DNA from: Endobugula sp047636495
GTDB lineage: Bacteria > Pseudomonadota > Gammaproteobacteria > Pseudomonadales > Cellvibrionaceae
DNA length: 64,000 bases
Assembly (NCBI GenBank): GCA_047636495.1
Contig: JBLILH010000016.1
Location: forward strand, 5,957 to 69,956
Reading direction: 5' to 3'
Positions 44,806 through 53,719 of this stretch are shown here, one piece after another. The position numbers and the translations under genes are program-made. Numbering within the stretch: the stretch's first letter is position 1; the number at the start of each line of letters is the position of its first letter. The notes under the pieces were generated by a model that saw only the letters and a list, made by a program, of their open reading frames with translations, was not told where the DNA came from and made no database searches.

Positions 44806-45483
44806 TTAAGCAGTATTTCGGCGGTAGTAAAACTGCTTATAAAAAAGTTCTTCAAATTTCTGCGTATTGACAACCCATTCGTCGGCATCAATCACAAGGC
44901 ACTGCAATATTGGAAGGAATGTCTCTGGGATAAAGCCGCGCTTGTCTTGGCGCTGGATGCGGCCGTGGTATCGACAAGGGTAAGGTAATCCTTGTGGCTG
45001 AATAACACACCGTTTTGGTCGTGATATTTCACATTGCCTTCGAGAGACGCAAGAGGCTTAACGGAAAATCTTTTAATATAGTGTGGGTTGAAGTCAGGGT
45101 TGTTTGCCAATGCACGGGCTAAACTAAAGCTTGGTTTAATGCGTTCTTTGATGCTGGTGTGTTTCAATTGCTCGGGAGTATCCGCCATTTTTGCACGAAT
45201 AGGGTTTAGGTCGACGTAGGCCATCGCCGTGAGCAAGGCTTCTTCGGTAAGTAACGGTTGCGACTTGAATCGACCCTGACCCACATAGATGTGGGAAATG
45301 CCGGAATTGCAGGAACAAATTCCTGCCCCAGAAGCGGCCTGTGCAACTCTCTTCTATATTGGCCTCTCTGGCGATTACTTGGTTTAATTGCTGCATTAAT
45401 GTCAGCTTGTTCTTTTTCCGTAATTCAGTCACTCGCGGGCATAACACCTGCCCTGCATAATCTGACTCATCTTCACTACTCAT
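44806..45483 (-). pseudogene. Broken REP-associated tyrosine transposase (RAYT, Y1 family)
   Basis: QLNQVIAREANIEESCTGRF-WG is followed, after a frame shift, by QGRFKSQPLLTEEALLTAMA, YVDLNPIRAKMADTPEQLKH and TSIKERI, and after another by GRIQRQDKRGFIPETFLPIL, QCLVIDADEWV, ending YYRRNTA with the stop at 44806. This is the C-terminal two thirds of a RAYT protein. The catalytic N-terminal HUH/Tyr domain is missing, so it cannot move the GGGTCAGAGCCC repeats that are found in the window. Confidence 0.8.
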
Positions 45484-45559
45484 GTCTTATCTTTCTATGT
45501 CGCTGTTTCATGTACATTGTTAATTGAACATTCAATATTGATGTGGACCACACAACAGA

Positions 45560-45597
45560 ATTCTCGTATGCAAGATTTTTTTCTTGCATACGAGAAT
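45560..45597 (+). promoter_or_regulatory. Perfect 16-bp hairpin in the tdh leader
   Basis: ATTCTCGTATGCAAGA, a six-T loop, then TCTTGCATACGAGAAT. It lies 72 bp before the tdh start. A second inverted pair (CTGGAAAT at 45618 and ATTTCCAG at 45639) follows. It could be an attenuator-like mRNA structure or an operator. There is no long T-tract after it. Confidence 0.5.
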
Positions 45598-45669
45598 AAA
45601 TGTGTTCTACTATACTGGAAATATTCTTATATAGTAAATTTCCAGACGATAAACCCCAAGGATTTGATG

Positions 45670-46701
45670 ATGAAAGCACTGGTAAAAAAAGAGGCCAAGC
45701 AAGGCTTATGGTTAGAGGATGTTCCTATTCCCGATTATGGCATCAATGATGTGTTGATTCGCGTGTTACGTACGGCGATCTGCGGGACCGACATGCATAT
45801 TTATAACTGGGATGAGTGGGCACAAAAAACCATCCCTGTACCGATGACCGTCGGCCATGAGTTCGTTGGTGAGATTGTTGAAATTGGCTCGAACGTTAAC
45901 GATTTTAAAGCGGGACAAATTGTCTCGGGCGAAGGTCATGTGGTCTGTGGTCGCTGCCGAAATTGCTTGGCTGGCCGCAGACATTTATGCGCGCACACAT
46001 CGGGAATTGGCGTAGATCGCCCCGGTGCCTTTGCCGAATACGTGGTGCTGCCGATGTCCAATGTATGGGAACATCTTGAGGGTATCGACCTTGATATCGC
46101 CGCCTTATTTGACCCTCTAGGCAACGCGGTACATACCGCCCTGCAATATGATTTACTGGGTGAAGATGTATTAATCACCGGTGCGGGGCCAATCGGCGTC
46201 ATGGCTGCTGCGGTGTGTCGGCACGCAGGCGCACGCCATGTAGTGGTCACCGACATCAACCCCAAACGACTAGAAAAAGCGCGTGAACTGGGCGCCACCC
46301 ACACCGTTGATGTGCGTACAGAAACGCTTGCGGATGCACAAAAGCAGCTAGGCATGGCGGAAGGGTTTGATGTGGGCTTAGAGATGTCTGGCAACGCCGA
46401 TGCCTTTCGCGATCTGCTAGCCAATATGTGTCATGGCGGAAAGGTGTCAATGTTAGGGATACCCAGTGGCGATGTCGCCATTGACTGGAATGTGGTTATT
46501 TTTAACATGCTCACAATCAAAGGTATCTATGGCCGAGAGATGTATGAGACATGGTACAAAATGTCGGTCATGGTGGAATCAGGCCTACCTATTACCCCTG
46601 TCATTACCCACCGACTCGACTACAGTGAATTCCAAAAAGGCTTTGATGCGATGAATGCAGGTGAAGCCAGTAAGGTGATTTTAACATGGGCGTCTTTGTA
46701 G
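45670..46701 (+). CDS. tdh: L-threonine 3-dehydrogenase
   Basis: 343 residues from the second of two adjacent ATGs (MKALVKKEAK, as in E. coli Tdh); AAGGA stands 8 bp upstream. The open frame extends 50 codons further upstream but runs through the hairpin and is not conserved. Zinc-dependent medium-chain dehydrogenase: catalytic zinc site AICGTDMHIYNWDEW and GHEFVGE, structural zinc Cys in CGRCRNCLAGRRHLC, and NAD site GAGPIGVMAAAV. It oxidises threonine to 2-amino-3-ketobutyrate, which Kbl then cleaves. It forms an operon with kbl. Confidence 0.94.
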   Translation: MKALVKKEAKQGLWLEDVPIPDYGINDVLIRVLRTAICGTDMHIYNWDEWAQKTIPVPMTVGHEFVGEIVEIGSNVNDFKAGQIVSGEGHVVCGRCRNCLAGRRHLCAHTSGIGVDRPGAFAEYVVLPMSNVWEHLEGIDLDIAALFDPLGNAVHTALQYDLLGEDVLITGAGPIGVMAAAVCRHAGARHVVVTDINPKRLEKARELGATHTVDVRTETLADAQKQLGMAEGFDVGLEMSGNADAFRDLLANMCHGGKVSMLGIPSGDVAIDWNVVIFNMLTIKGIYGREMYETWYKMSVMVESGLPITPVITHRLDYSEFQKGFDAMNAGEASKVILTWASL

Positions 46702-46788
46702 ATAAGCGAAGTCTAGCCAAATAAAATCATAAAACTAAACAAAACAAAATAAACAACCAGAACACAGATAATTCATTAGGAGCAATCC

Positions 46789-47979
46789 ATGTACGGTCAA
46801 CTCAAAGAACATTTAAGCCAAGAACTCAATGCGATTAAAGACGCCGGCTTGTTTAAGCAAGAACGCACCATCACCACACCACAAGGATCACACATAGGCG
46901 TGGACGGAGGAAAAGAAGTCATTAACTTATGTGCCAATAACTATTTAGGCTTAGCCCAGCACCCCGAGATTAATAATGCCGCTAAAGATGCGTTGGCTGA
47001 CTGGGGGTATGGCATGGCATCGGTGCGTTTTATCTGTGGTACGCAAACCATACACAAGCAATTAGAAAATGCCTTGAGTGAATTTTTAGGCATGGAAGAC
47101 ACCATTCTTTATCCTTCGTGCTTTGACGCTAACGGCGGTTTATTTGAAACCTTATTAAATGATCAAGATGCGGTGATTTCTGACGAACTTAATCATGCCA
47201 GCATTATTGATGGCGTACGCTTATGTAAAGCCAAGCGCTACCGTTATAAAAACAACAATATGGCCGATTTAGAAACGCAGTTAAAAGCAGCCGATGCCAA
47301 TGGCGCGCGTTTTAAACTCATCACTACCGATGGCGTATTTTCGATGGACGGCTATATCGCTAAACTTGATGAAATCTGTGACTTAGCGGATAAATATAAT
47401 GCCATTGTTCATTTTGATGATTGTCATGCAACAGGCTTTATCGGTGAAAATGGAAAAGGCACACACGAATTTAAAAACTGCATGGATCGCGTGGACATCA
47501 CCACGGGGACATTAGGTAAAGCCTTAGGCGGTGGTAGCGGTGGCTATACCAGCGCCAAAAAAGAAATTGTTGAATTATTGCGCCAACGCTCTCGCCCGTA
47601 TTTATTTTCGAATACCGTTGCGCCTCCAGTAGTCGGCGGCGCAATAAAAGCTATCGAGCTAGCATCACAATCAAATGACCTACGCGAGCAGTTGCGCCGT
47701 AATACCGAACGCTTCCGTAAGGGTCTCACCGCATTAGGCTTTGATTTATTGCCAGGCGAACATGCCATTGTTCCGGTGATGCTATACGACGCAGAAACCG
47801 CTGCGAATTTTGCCCAAGAAATGTTAGAGGAAGGCGTTTACGTCGTCGCCTTTTCTTTTCCCGTCGTGCCTAAAGGCAAAGCCAGAATTCGTACGCAAAT
47901 GTCGGCAGCATTAACGGAAGACGACATCACTTTTGCGATTAAGGCTTTTGGTAAAGTGAAGGAGAAAATGGGTTTATAA
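46789..47979 (+). CDS. kbl: 2-amino-3-ketobutyrate CoA ligase (glycine C-acetyltransferase)
   Basis: 396 residues, alpha-oxoamine synthase family. PLP motifs: CANNYLGLAQHPE, SCFDANGGLFE, FDDCHATGF and the Schiff-base Lys in TGTLGKALGG. With CoA it splits 2-amino-3-ketobutyrate into glycine and acetyl-CoA, the second step of threonine breakdown. AGGAG stands 7 bp before the start. It is 87 bp behind tdh on the same strand. In E. coli the order is kbl-tdh; here tdh comes first. Confidence 0.95.
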   Translation: MYGQLKEHLSQELNAIKDAGLFKQERTITTPQGSHIGVDGGKEVINLCANNYLGLAQHPEINNAAKDALADWGYGMASVRFICGTQTIHKQLENALSEFLGMEDTILYPSCFDANGGLFETLLNDQDAVISDELNHASIIDGVRLCKAKRYRYKNNNMADLETQLKAADANGARFKLITTDGVFSMDGYIAKLDEICDLADKYNAIVHFDDCHATGFIGENGKGTHEFKNCMDRVDITTGTLGKALGGGSGGYTSAKKEIVELLRQRSRPYLFSNTVAPPVVGGAIKAIELASQSNDLREQLRRNTERFRKGLTALGFDLLPGEHAIVPVMLYDAETAANFAQEMLEEGVYVVAFSFPVVPKGKARIRTQMSAALTEDDITFAIKAFGKVKEKMGL

Positions 47980-48130
47980 ATTGCGCGCTATCACGTTGAT
48001 AGTACGCGAGTGACGGGTGAGAGTGATATGCACACAATGTCTAGATTATTGGGTGCATGTCATTTTATATTATTTTATATCCTCAGCCTGCTCCATGTTG
48101 TTATTCAATTGCGGATAATTAAACCATTCA

Positions 48131-51100
48131 TTATTCTTTCAATTGCAACAAATCAAATACGATCTTCGCAAAACGTTGCGCTTTATCTGGGTTCGAGAGT
48201 AGCTGCATCATTTGGTTTTGATTTACCTCATTACTATCCAGCACAGCATCATCAACAGCTTTAGAAAAGTCACCAAGCATGGCTTGTTCGGGTGTATTGT
48301 TATTCATTTGATTCATCACGCGCGCATTCTCCCTGACTTTATCCCGAATGGTATAGGCATAATTAACCATGTCTTTTTCAGTGAGCTTATCAGCCACAAA
48401 CACGTCGTTTAAGCGGTTAATCAGTAACGAAAGAAACTCTTCTTTTCTATCTCTGGCAACGGCGGTTCCTAGCCCTTCGCCCGTCACTAAATACGACGGG
48501 GAGCTGGCTTCCATAATCAAATGTTGCTGTTTGATTTTAGACAAGCGGTAATGGCTTAGCTCTACATGACTCAGATCTATGTCATCTTCATCCACTACCG
48601 CTTCACGCAGCATGGGGCGCAGGTTGCGAGCATATAGGCTGAGTTTCTCAAGGTCTTTGTCATTGTAATCGACAATTTGCGACATAAATTCGTAAAAGCG
48701 CACAAAGGTCCCTAAATCTTTTTTGAAGATATCCAGTGCGTCTTTTTCTTTTTTGCACTCTTTAAAACTGTTTTCAGCGTTTGCTATTAATACCGCGTCA
48801 TTGGTCTGTTTGGTGCGTTCAAACATATCTCTGGCTTGCTTATAGGCGGCTACTACCGACTTATATCGTTGCGACCAGCGTTCTACCGCTGGCTTACAGA
48901 TATTGGCAATCGCTGCATTGCTTTTGTTTTTTACAAAAAACGCATCACAAAACTGTTCAACCTCAGACCCAAGAAATATTTTGGCATCCCGTAGCTTTTC
49001 GGATAATTCAAATATAAGATTGGGATCAGACACGTCGTCTAACTCGGCTGTTTGAAAATACGGTTGAAACGCCGCCAAAATTTCGTCAGAGTCGTTGAAA
49101 AAATCAAGCACAAAAGTACCCGTCTCGGCCTTACCCGGAAACATCCGGTTTAGTCTCGATAAGGTTTGCACGCACTCTACCCCACCAAGTTTTTTATCGA
49201 CATACATGGCACAAAGCTTGGGCTGATCAAAACCCGTTTGAAACTTATTCGCGACAATCATCACCTGATAATCGTCGCTATCAAACGCCTTGCGCATATC
49301 CCGCCCCTTAAGGTTTGGATTCATATTCGCTTCGGTAAATTTCTGATCTTCTAGCTCTATAGAGTTTGGGTCTTTATCGCTAAACTCAACCTCACCAGAA
49401 AACGCCACCATGGCAAAAATCTTTTGATCGCCTTTCTCAGCAATGTCTTTTCTCTGCAGATAACGATCAAAGGCCAGTTTATAACGCACCGCCTCTTTAC
49501 GAGAGCTGGTGACTACCATGGCTTTCGCCTGCCCACCTAATAAGCCCATGACGTTGTCTTTAAAGTGCTCAACAATCACCTGTACTTTTTGGCTGATGTT
49601 GTAGTCGTGTAAGCGTACCCATTGATTGAGTTTCACCTTGGCTTTTTTACTCTCTACTTCTGTGTCGCTACCCTGTATTTTCATCGCGAGGTTATAGGCC
49701 ACTTTGTAATTGGTATAGTTTTTTAGCACATCAAGAATAAAGCCCTCTTCAATCGCCTGGCGCATACTGTACACATGATAGGCTTCGGGTCTATTGGCTT
49801 TAGATGGCGCTTCGTCGGACTTGGGTAGGCGACCAAACAACTCAAGGGTTTTGGTTTTAGGGGTGGCAGTAAAGGCTAGATAACTCAAGTTACTTGAGGC
49901 GCGACGCGAGGCAACAGCGGCATCGAGTATATCTTCTGTGCCTAGTTCTGCCTCGGGGTCGCTGGCGTCAACCATTAACACTTCTTTTAACTGCCGCGCA
50001 GTAGAGCCGGTTTGTGAGCTGTGGGCTTCATCGGCAATCACCACATATTTTCGCTCTTTAAGGCTCACGCTGTCTTCAATTGCCTTTAACACAAAGGGAA
50101 AGGTTTGAATGGTAACAATAATAATGGGCTGCGAGTTTTTTAGCGCATCGGCTAGCTTTTCAGATTTAGAGCCATCCCCTTCTTTGTTATTAATGCGACC
50201 GACAACGCCATCGGTATGTTCAAACTGATAAATCGTGTCTTGCAGTTGATCGTCTAGGACGGTTCGGTCGGTAACGATAATCACCGAATCAAAATTCTTA
50301 TTGCCATTTTCGTCACGCAAAGCAGACAACTGATGTGCCACCCAAGCAATAGAATTAGACTTACCCGAACCTGCACTATGTTGAATAAGGTATTTGTGCC
50401 CCGGCCCTTCTACGCGCGCGGCATTGACCAATTTAGAGACCACATCCCACTGATGGTAACGAGGGAAGATAAGCGTCTCTTTTTTGGTTTTTCGCCCCTC
50501 CCAGTCTTCTTTTTCTTCAATGTGTAAATGCACAAAACGCGCGAGAATATTGAGTAGGTTTTCAGGCAGTAACACCTCGTTCCATAAATAGTCGGTAGCG
50601 TATTGGTTAATATCTTCGGGTACATCATTACCCGCTCCGCCATCTGCTGTGCCTTTGTTAAAGGGCAAGAAATAGGTGTTCGCACCTTCTAAGCGAGTCG
50701 CCATATACACTTCATATTGGCTGACGGCAAAATGGACTAAAGCGCCCCGCTTAAAGGTGAACAAAGGCTCTGGCTTTTTAGTGACAGGATCGGTGGCAAA
50801 GCGTGTGGTTTTATATTGCTTAATCGCGTTATGCACCGCCTGTTTAAATTCTGATTTTAACTCTAAGGTGACCACGGGCAAGCCATTAACAAACAGCACT
50901 AGGTCGATACGCCAAGCCTTAGCTTTTTTCCCGGTAGCGGCTAACTCTTCCTCGTTTGCCCACGGTGAATACACCAATTCTGGCACTACCCGACAACGGT
51001 TTTGTTGGTAGCGCGCTAAGGTGTCGGGGTTAAGGTCGTGTTCGGGCTTAAACTGACACAAACTAAAGCGAGTGCCACGGTCACGCAATTCGTGGCGTAA

Positions 51101-51388
51101 CACGCCTAAGGTGCCAAAGGTGCGCATTTGTGTGTTGGCAGCATTAGGGTCGGCTTTGTTCAGCTGGCTGGCAACCCGCTCTAAAAACTTCGCTTCAGGG
51201 TTGTTGGGGTACAACACACAGAATTTCTGCCATTGTTCGTCTTGAGTGTCTTGCACAAAACCCAACAAGTCTTCTGGGTATAAAGCCAATTCGCGGTTAT
51301 AGTTTTCGGGTTTACCCAATAGCCAACCGTTTGCAAGCAACTGACGAATTATGTCATTCTGGAATGTAAGTTCGTTGGCTTTTCCCAT
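48131..51388 (-). CDS. hsdR: Type I restriction enzyme R subunit HsdR
   Basis: About 1085 residues. The ATG at 51388 (MGKANELTFQN) is preferred over an upstream TTG, as it matches the starts of the two hsdR fragments upstream. An N-terminal PD-(D/E)xK nuclease is seen at about 160-180 (RIDLVLFVNG...VTLELK), an SF2 motor with Walker A HSAGSGKS (about 340) and DEAH (about 455), TFTATPKTKT-like motif III, and motif VI FQTGFDQPKL...QTLSRLNRMF. It translocates DNA and cuts unmethylated DNA with HsdM2S. Its start is one base past the doc stop (TAATATG). It is separated from hsdS by about 5 kb of inserted genes. Confidence 0.95.
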   Translation of the reverse strand: MGKANELTFQNDIIRQLLANGWLLGKPENYNRELALYPEDLLGFVQDTQDEQWQKFCVLYPNNPEAKFLERVASQLNKADPNAANTQMRTFGTLGVLRHELRDRGTRFSLCQFKPEHDLNPDTLARYQQNRCRVVPELVYSPWANEEELAATGKKAKAWRIDLVLFVNGLPVVTLELKSEFKQAVHNAIKQYKTTRFATDPVTKKPEPLFTFKRGALVHFAVSQYEVYMATRLEGANTYFLPFNKGTADGGAGNDVPEDINQYATDYLWNEVLLPENLLNILARFVHLHIEEKEDWEGRKTKKETLIFPRYHQWDVVSKLVNAARVEGPGHKYLIQHSAGSGKSNSIAWVAHQLSALRDENGNKNFDSVIIVTDRTVLDDQLQDTIYQFEHTDGVVGRINNKEGDGSKSEKLADALKNSQPIIIVTIQTFPFVLKAIEDSVSLKERKYVVIADEAHSSQTGSTARQLKEVLMVDASDPEAELGTEDILDAAVASRRASSNLSYLAFTATPKTKTLELFGRLPKSDEAPSKANRPEAYHVYSMRQAIEEGFILDVLKNYTNYKVAYNLAMKIQGSDTEVESKKAKVKLNQWVRLHDYNISQKVQVIVEHFKDNVMGLLGGQAKAMVVTSSRKEAVRYKLAFDRYLQRKDIAEKGDQKIFAMVAFSGEVEFSDKDPNSIELEDQKFTEANMNPNLKGRDMRKAFDSDDYQVMIVANKFQTGFDQPKLCAMYVDKKLGGVECVQTLSRLNRMFPGKAETGTFVLDFFNDSDEILAAFQPYFQTAELDDVSDPNLIFELSEKLRDAKIFLGSEVEQFCDAFFVKNKSNAAIANICKPAVERWSQRYKSVVAAYKQARDMFERTKQTNDAVLIANAENSFKECKKEKDALDIFKKDLGTFVRFYEFMSQIVDYNDKDLEKLSLYARNLRPMLREAVVDEDDIDLSHVELSHYRLSKIKQQHLIMEASSPSYLVTGEGLGTAVARDRKEEFLSLLINRLNDVFVADKLTEKDMVNYAYTIRDKVRENARVMNQMNNNTPEQAMLGDFSKAVDDAVLDSNEVNQNQMMQLLSNPDKAQRFAKIVFDLLQLKE

Positions 51389-51389
51389 A

Positions 51390-51836
51390 TTATTCAATAC
51401 CTTTACTGACGGTTTGAGCTATTTCTAATTTTAATGATTCAGAGTAATCATCTTCATAAATTAATGAAGTGATAATTTTTAGCGTTAATGCTTTATTGAT
51501 GATGTTATCCGCTATCCATACCGCTATATTTTCCATTCGCTGAACAAAATCTTGAATACAATATTCATAGCCATTCAATTCTAAAAAATAAGCACCCAAA
51601 GCAATACTTGAACGCTTATTACCGTCGACAAATGCATGGCTTTTATTAATAGAAAAGACAAGGTGCGACAATTTATCTTCCATTGCGGGGTAGTAATCAT
51701 CATTTTGAATATGCGCCAACGGGCCATCCAATAAATCTACGTTATTATTGCCTGCTCGCCCGCCCGTATGTTCAATTATCCAATCATGTACCTTAATCGC
51801 ATGACCAGCATCAAAGTAAATAAAATGCTCAGTCAT
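51390..51836 (-). CDS. doc: Doc-type toxin (Fic/DOC fold)
   Basis: 148 residues. The Fic/DOC core motif is H67-AFVDGNKR (HxFxDGNKR), preceded by a DxxH-like region (YFDAGHAIKVHD). Doc proteins phosphorylate EF-Tu; Fic proteins transfer AMP. The HxFxD form with Lys rather than Gly-Asn at the loop end favours Doc. No Phd antitoxin is present; the upstream neighbour is a 337-residue DNA-binding protein only 3 bp away. It lies directly before hsdR with a stop/start contact, so it is part of the restriction operon. Confidence 0.85.
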   Translation of the reverse strand: MTEHFIYFDAGHAIKVHDWIIEHTGGRAGNNNVDLLDGPLAHIQNDDYYPAMEDKLSHLVFSINKSHAFVDGNKRSSIALGAYFLELNGYEYCIQDFVQRMENIAVWIADNIINKALTLKIITSLIYEDDYSESLKLEIAQTVSKGIE

Positions 51837-51839
51837 GCC

Positions 51840-52853
51840 CTATCGATCCTTTAAGCGTTTAAAGACGTCCAGCGTTTCTGGATCGGATAACTGCTCTTCT
51901 AGCGAGCGACTTGCATCCCCTAAAAACTTATCAACATCGCCTTCTGGCACCGTTTGTAAATATGACTCCAGCTTTGTATGCAAGGCATCTCGAAAGCTCA
52001 TATCACGGCTAGCCATTTTAGTGCGCGCATCATCGATAATCGGCTTTAGATAAGGGTTAGTCTTAAGGCCTGCTAATAATTGGTCTAACTCTGTCGGTTT
52101 TAGTTTCCGCCCAAGCCTCTGCGCCTCAGTAGCCATATCCTGCGCCAAACCGTTTTCAATGCTCGCTATAGTTTTCAATATTTCTGCGTAAAACGTCTCA
52201 CGAACATTATCGCCTTTAGCTAACTTCAATATTTGTTTATATTCGTTAGCGTTCTCTTTAAACACCAGTTGGTAAATTTTGTTAGTGTATATCCCATACT
52301 TAACATTACCCATGTCTACGTATTGAGCGAGCGCAGAGGTAAATACTTTTCGGTAGCTATCTTCTCGATACGCTGACGGGAGATAGTCAGCATCACGCTG
52401 GTTGATAAACTTGGTATGCCCACCTGCTCGTTCAGCCACAACATCAATCACAATATCAAGAATTCGAGAGCGAACGGCTTTGGCCTTTTCACTCTCTGTT
52501 AGCAACATGGCAAAATTAAGCATCGCTCTAAAATTAAACACACCAAGAACTGAAGTTTTGGTACCTTCATCAATGAAGGTACCATAGGCTAGCCTCTTGA
52601 ATTCATTTAATTTTTTCCCTTTTAACAGTTGATAACCATTTGCTTTTAACTCATCACCATGATTTTTAATGTAACGCTCAACGGTTGTATCACTCACTTC
52701 ATACATTTCTATCAATTGCTGCTTAGTAAACCAGCGATCACCTTCAAATCCTAAGCCCCCTAAGGCAAGGTGCTCTTCAATTTTCTCTAAGGCATAGCGG
52801 TTATTGAGTACATTTTGCCGATCAATAGGCGAACTGGTTAGATCATTAGGCAT
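51840..52853 (-). CDS. DNA-binding protein paired with Doc in the hsd locus
   Basis: 337 residues from ATG 52853 (MPNDLTSSPID), chosen because GGAGG stands 5 bp upstream; an ATG four codons earlier is less well placed. An N-terminal helix-turn-helix (WFTKQQLIEMYEVSDTTVERYI) is followed by a conserved-looking body (GVFNFRAMLNFAMLLTESEKAKAVRSRILDIVIDVV) and a helical C-terminal half. Proteins of this kind accompany Doc/Fic genes in type I restriction loci, and this one may serve as regulator or antitoxin. It overlaps the end of an hsdR 5' fragment by 8 bp and is followed 3 bp later by doc. Confidence 0.75.
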   Translation of the reverse strand: MPNDLTSSPIDRQNVLNNRYALEKIEEHLALGGLGFEGDRWFTKQQLIEMYEVSDTTVERYIKNHGDELKANGYQLLKGKKLNEFKRLAYGTFIDEGTKTSVLGVFNFRAMLNFAMLLTESEKAKAVRSRILDIVIDVVAERAGGHTKFINQRDADYLPSAYREDSYRKVFTSALAQYVDMGNVKYGIYTNKIYQLVFKENANEYKQILKLAKGDNVRETFYAEILKTIASIENGLAQDMATEAQRLGRKLKPTELDQLLAGLKTNPYLKPIIDDARTKMASRDMSFRDALHTKLESYLQTVPEGDVDKFLGDASRSLEEQLSDPETLDVFKRLKDR

Positions 52854-53004
52854 TGAGGCCTCCATGTTTAAAAAACATCATCCCTAGCTCAGAATGTAAG
52901 ACCCGTTCACGATTGTAGTTTTCGGGCTTACCCAATAGCCAGCCGTTAGCGACTAACTGCTGAATCATTTCATTTTGAAAGGTGAGCTCGTTAGCTTTGC
53001 TCAT
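52846..53004 (-). pseudogene. hsdR: hsdR 5' fragment, copy 2 (52 codons)
   Basis: Reads MSKANELTFQNEMIQQLVAN and GWLLGKPENYNRERVLHSE, nearly identical to the start of the full hsdR, then leaves homology after about 40 codons and stops at 52846 inside the start of the DNA-binding gene. It contains no nuclease or motor part. It may still be translated, because it carries its own start and leads by an overlapping stop into the next gene. Confidence 0.85.
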
Positions 53005-53061
53005 AAAAGATACATCCTCTATTTATTTTGTGCGTATTCTTTATTTTCCAACACTACTGTC

Positions 53062-53135
53062 CCGTTAACGTAATGTCGTCATGCTGGGTTCGTCATGCCG
53101 GGCTCGATCCGGTATCCGGTATCCGGTACCATTAC
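53062..53135. repeat. REP-type repeat fragment
   Basis: GTTAACGTAATGTCGTCATG, then a GGTTCGTCATGCCGGGCTCG unit and three GGTATCC/GGTACC words. It shares its lead-in with the copy at 22545-22560. The right half is replaced by short GGTATCCGGT tandems. Confidence 0.6.
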
Positions 53136-53170
53136 TTAACCTTCTGAATAATAAGATTTTATGCACCTTT

Positions 53171-53236
53171 ATTGTAGAATTGTAGACGCCAAATTGTAGA
53201 ATTGTAGACGCCAAATTGTAGAATTGTAGACGCCAA
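53171..53236. repeat. Three exact tandem copies of a 22-bp unit
   Basis: Unit ATTGTAGAATTGTAGACGCC-AA at 53171, 53193 and 53215, with no mismatch among copies. Not coding. Exact identity suggests recent slippage duplication. Confidence 0.9.
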
Positions 53237-53282
53237 TCTCTCTTAAGCCGGTTTTCTATCGACTTTCAATTTTTTATAGATA

Positions 53283-53449
53283 CTAGGAGCCTGTCGGACT
53301 TAGGGGATCGTAGCGAGGCGGCGAGTAATTGAGGGCATTTTTTCGATCATTTGAGGCGAATAGTGGGCCTATTTAACGATAATGATCGGGAAAATGCACC
53401 AATTTCCCGCTGCCGCAGTAGATTTCCCCTAAGTCCGACAGGCTCCTAG
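53283..53449. mobile_element. MITE-B copy 2 (167 bp)
   Basis: Same 21-bp perfect inverted ends (CTAGGAGCCTGTCGG... / ...CCGACAGGCTCCTAG), same length and same interior (TGAGGGCATTTTTTCGATCA, TTTCCCGCTGCCGCAGTAGA) as the copy at 3902-4068. It lies in the hsd accessory region and abuts another palindromic element. Confidence 0.85.
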
Positions 53450-53605
53450 GGACGAGAAAACAATACTTTATCCAATGATGCTTGTATTCCGCTTCCTCAC
53501 CTTCGTTGTTCAAAACCTTACGTGTCCCGACATGCGCGCCTTTGAACGCCTTGGTGAGAAAGCAGACTACTGCGCCTAAATTGGACAAAGTATTGCTTCC
53601 TCGTC
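53449..53605. mobile_element. Second palindromic element abutting MITE-B
   Basis: The left arm GGGACGAGAAAACAATACTT (and on to TATCCAAT) is complementary to the right arm ATTGGACAAAGTATTGC and onwards (CTTCCTCGTCCC). Weaker pairing continues inwards (CTTCCTCACC/GGTGAGAAAG) to a centre near TGTC-CC-GACA at about 53530. About 157 bp, no coding capacity. Confidence 0.65.
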
Positions 53606-53719
53606 CCTTATACCAATGAATCAAGAAATGAAAAATTTTAACTCATTGAAAAACAACATGTTTTTAAAATAATACAGGCTTATCGTATGCGTGAATCAAA
53701 ACACGATCAAGAAACTGGA

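Noticed and set aside
45517..45669. N-terminal extension of Tdh
   Set aside because: The extra 50 codons run through a perfect hairpin, and homology to Tdh starts at MKALVKK with a good ribosome-binding site in front.
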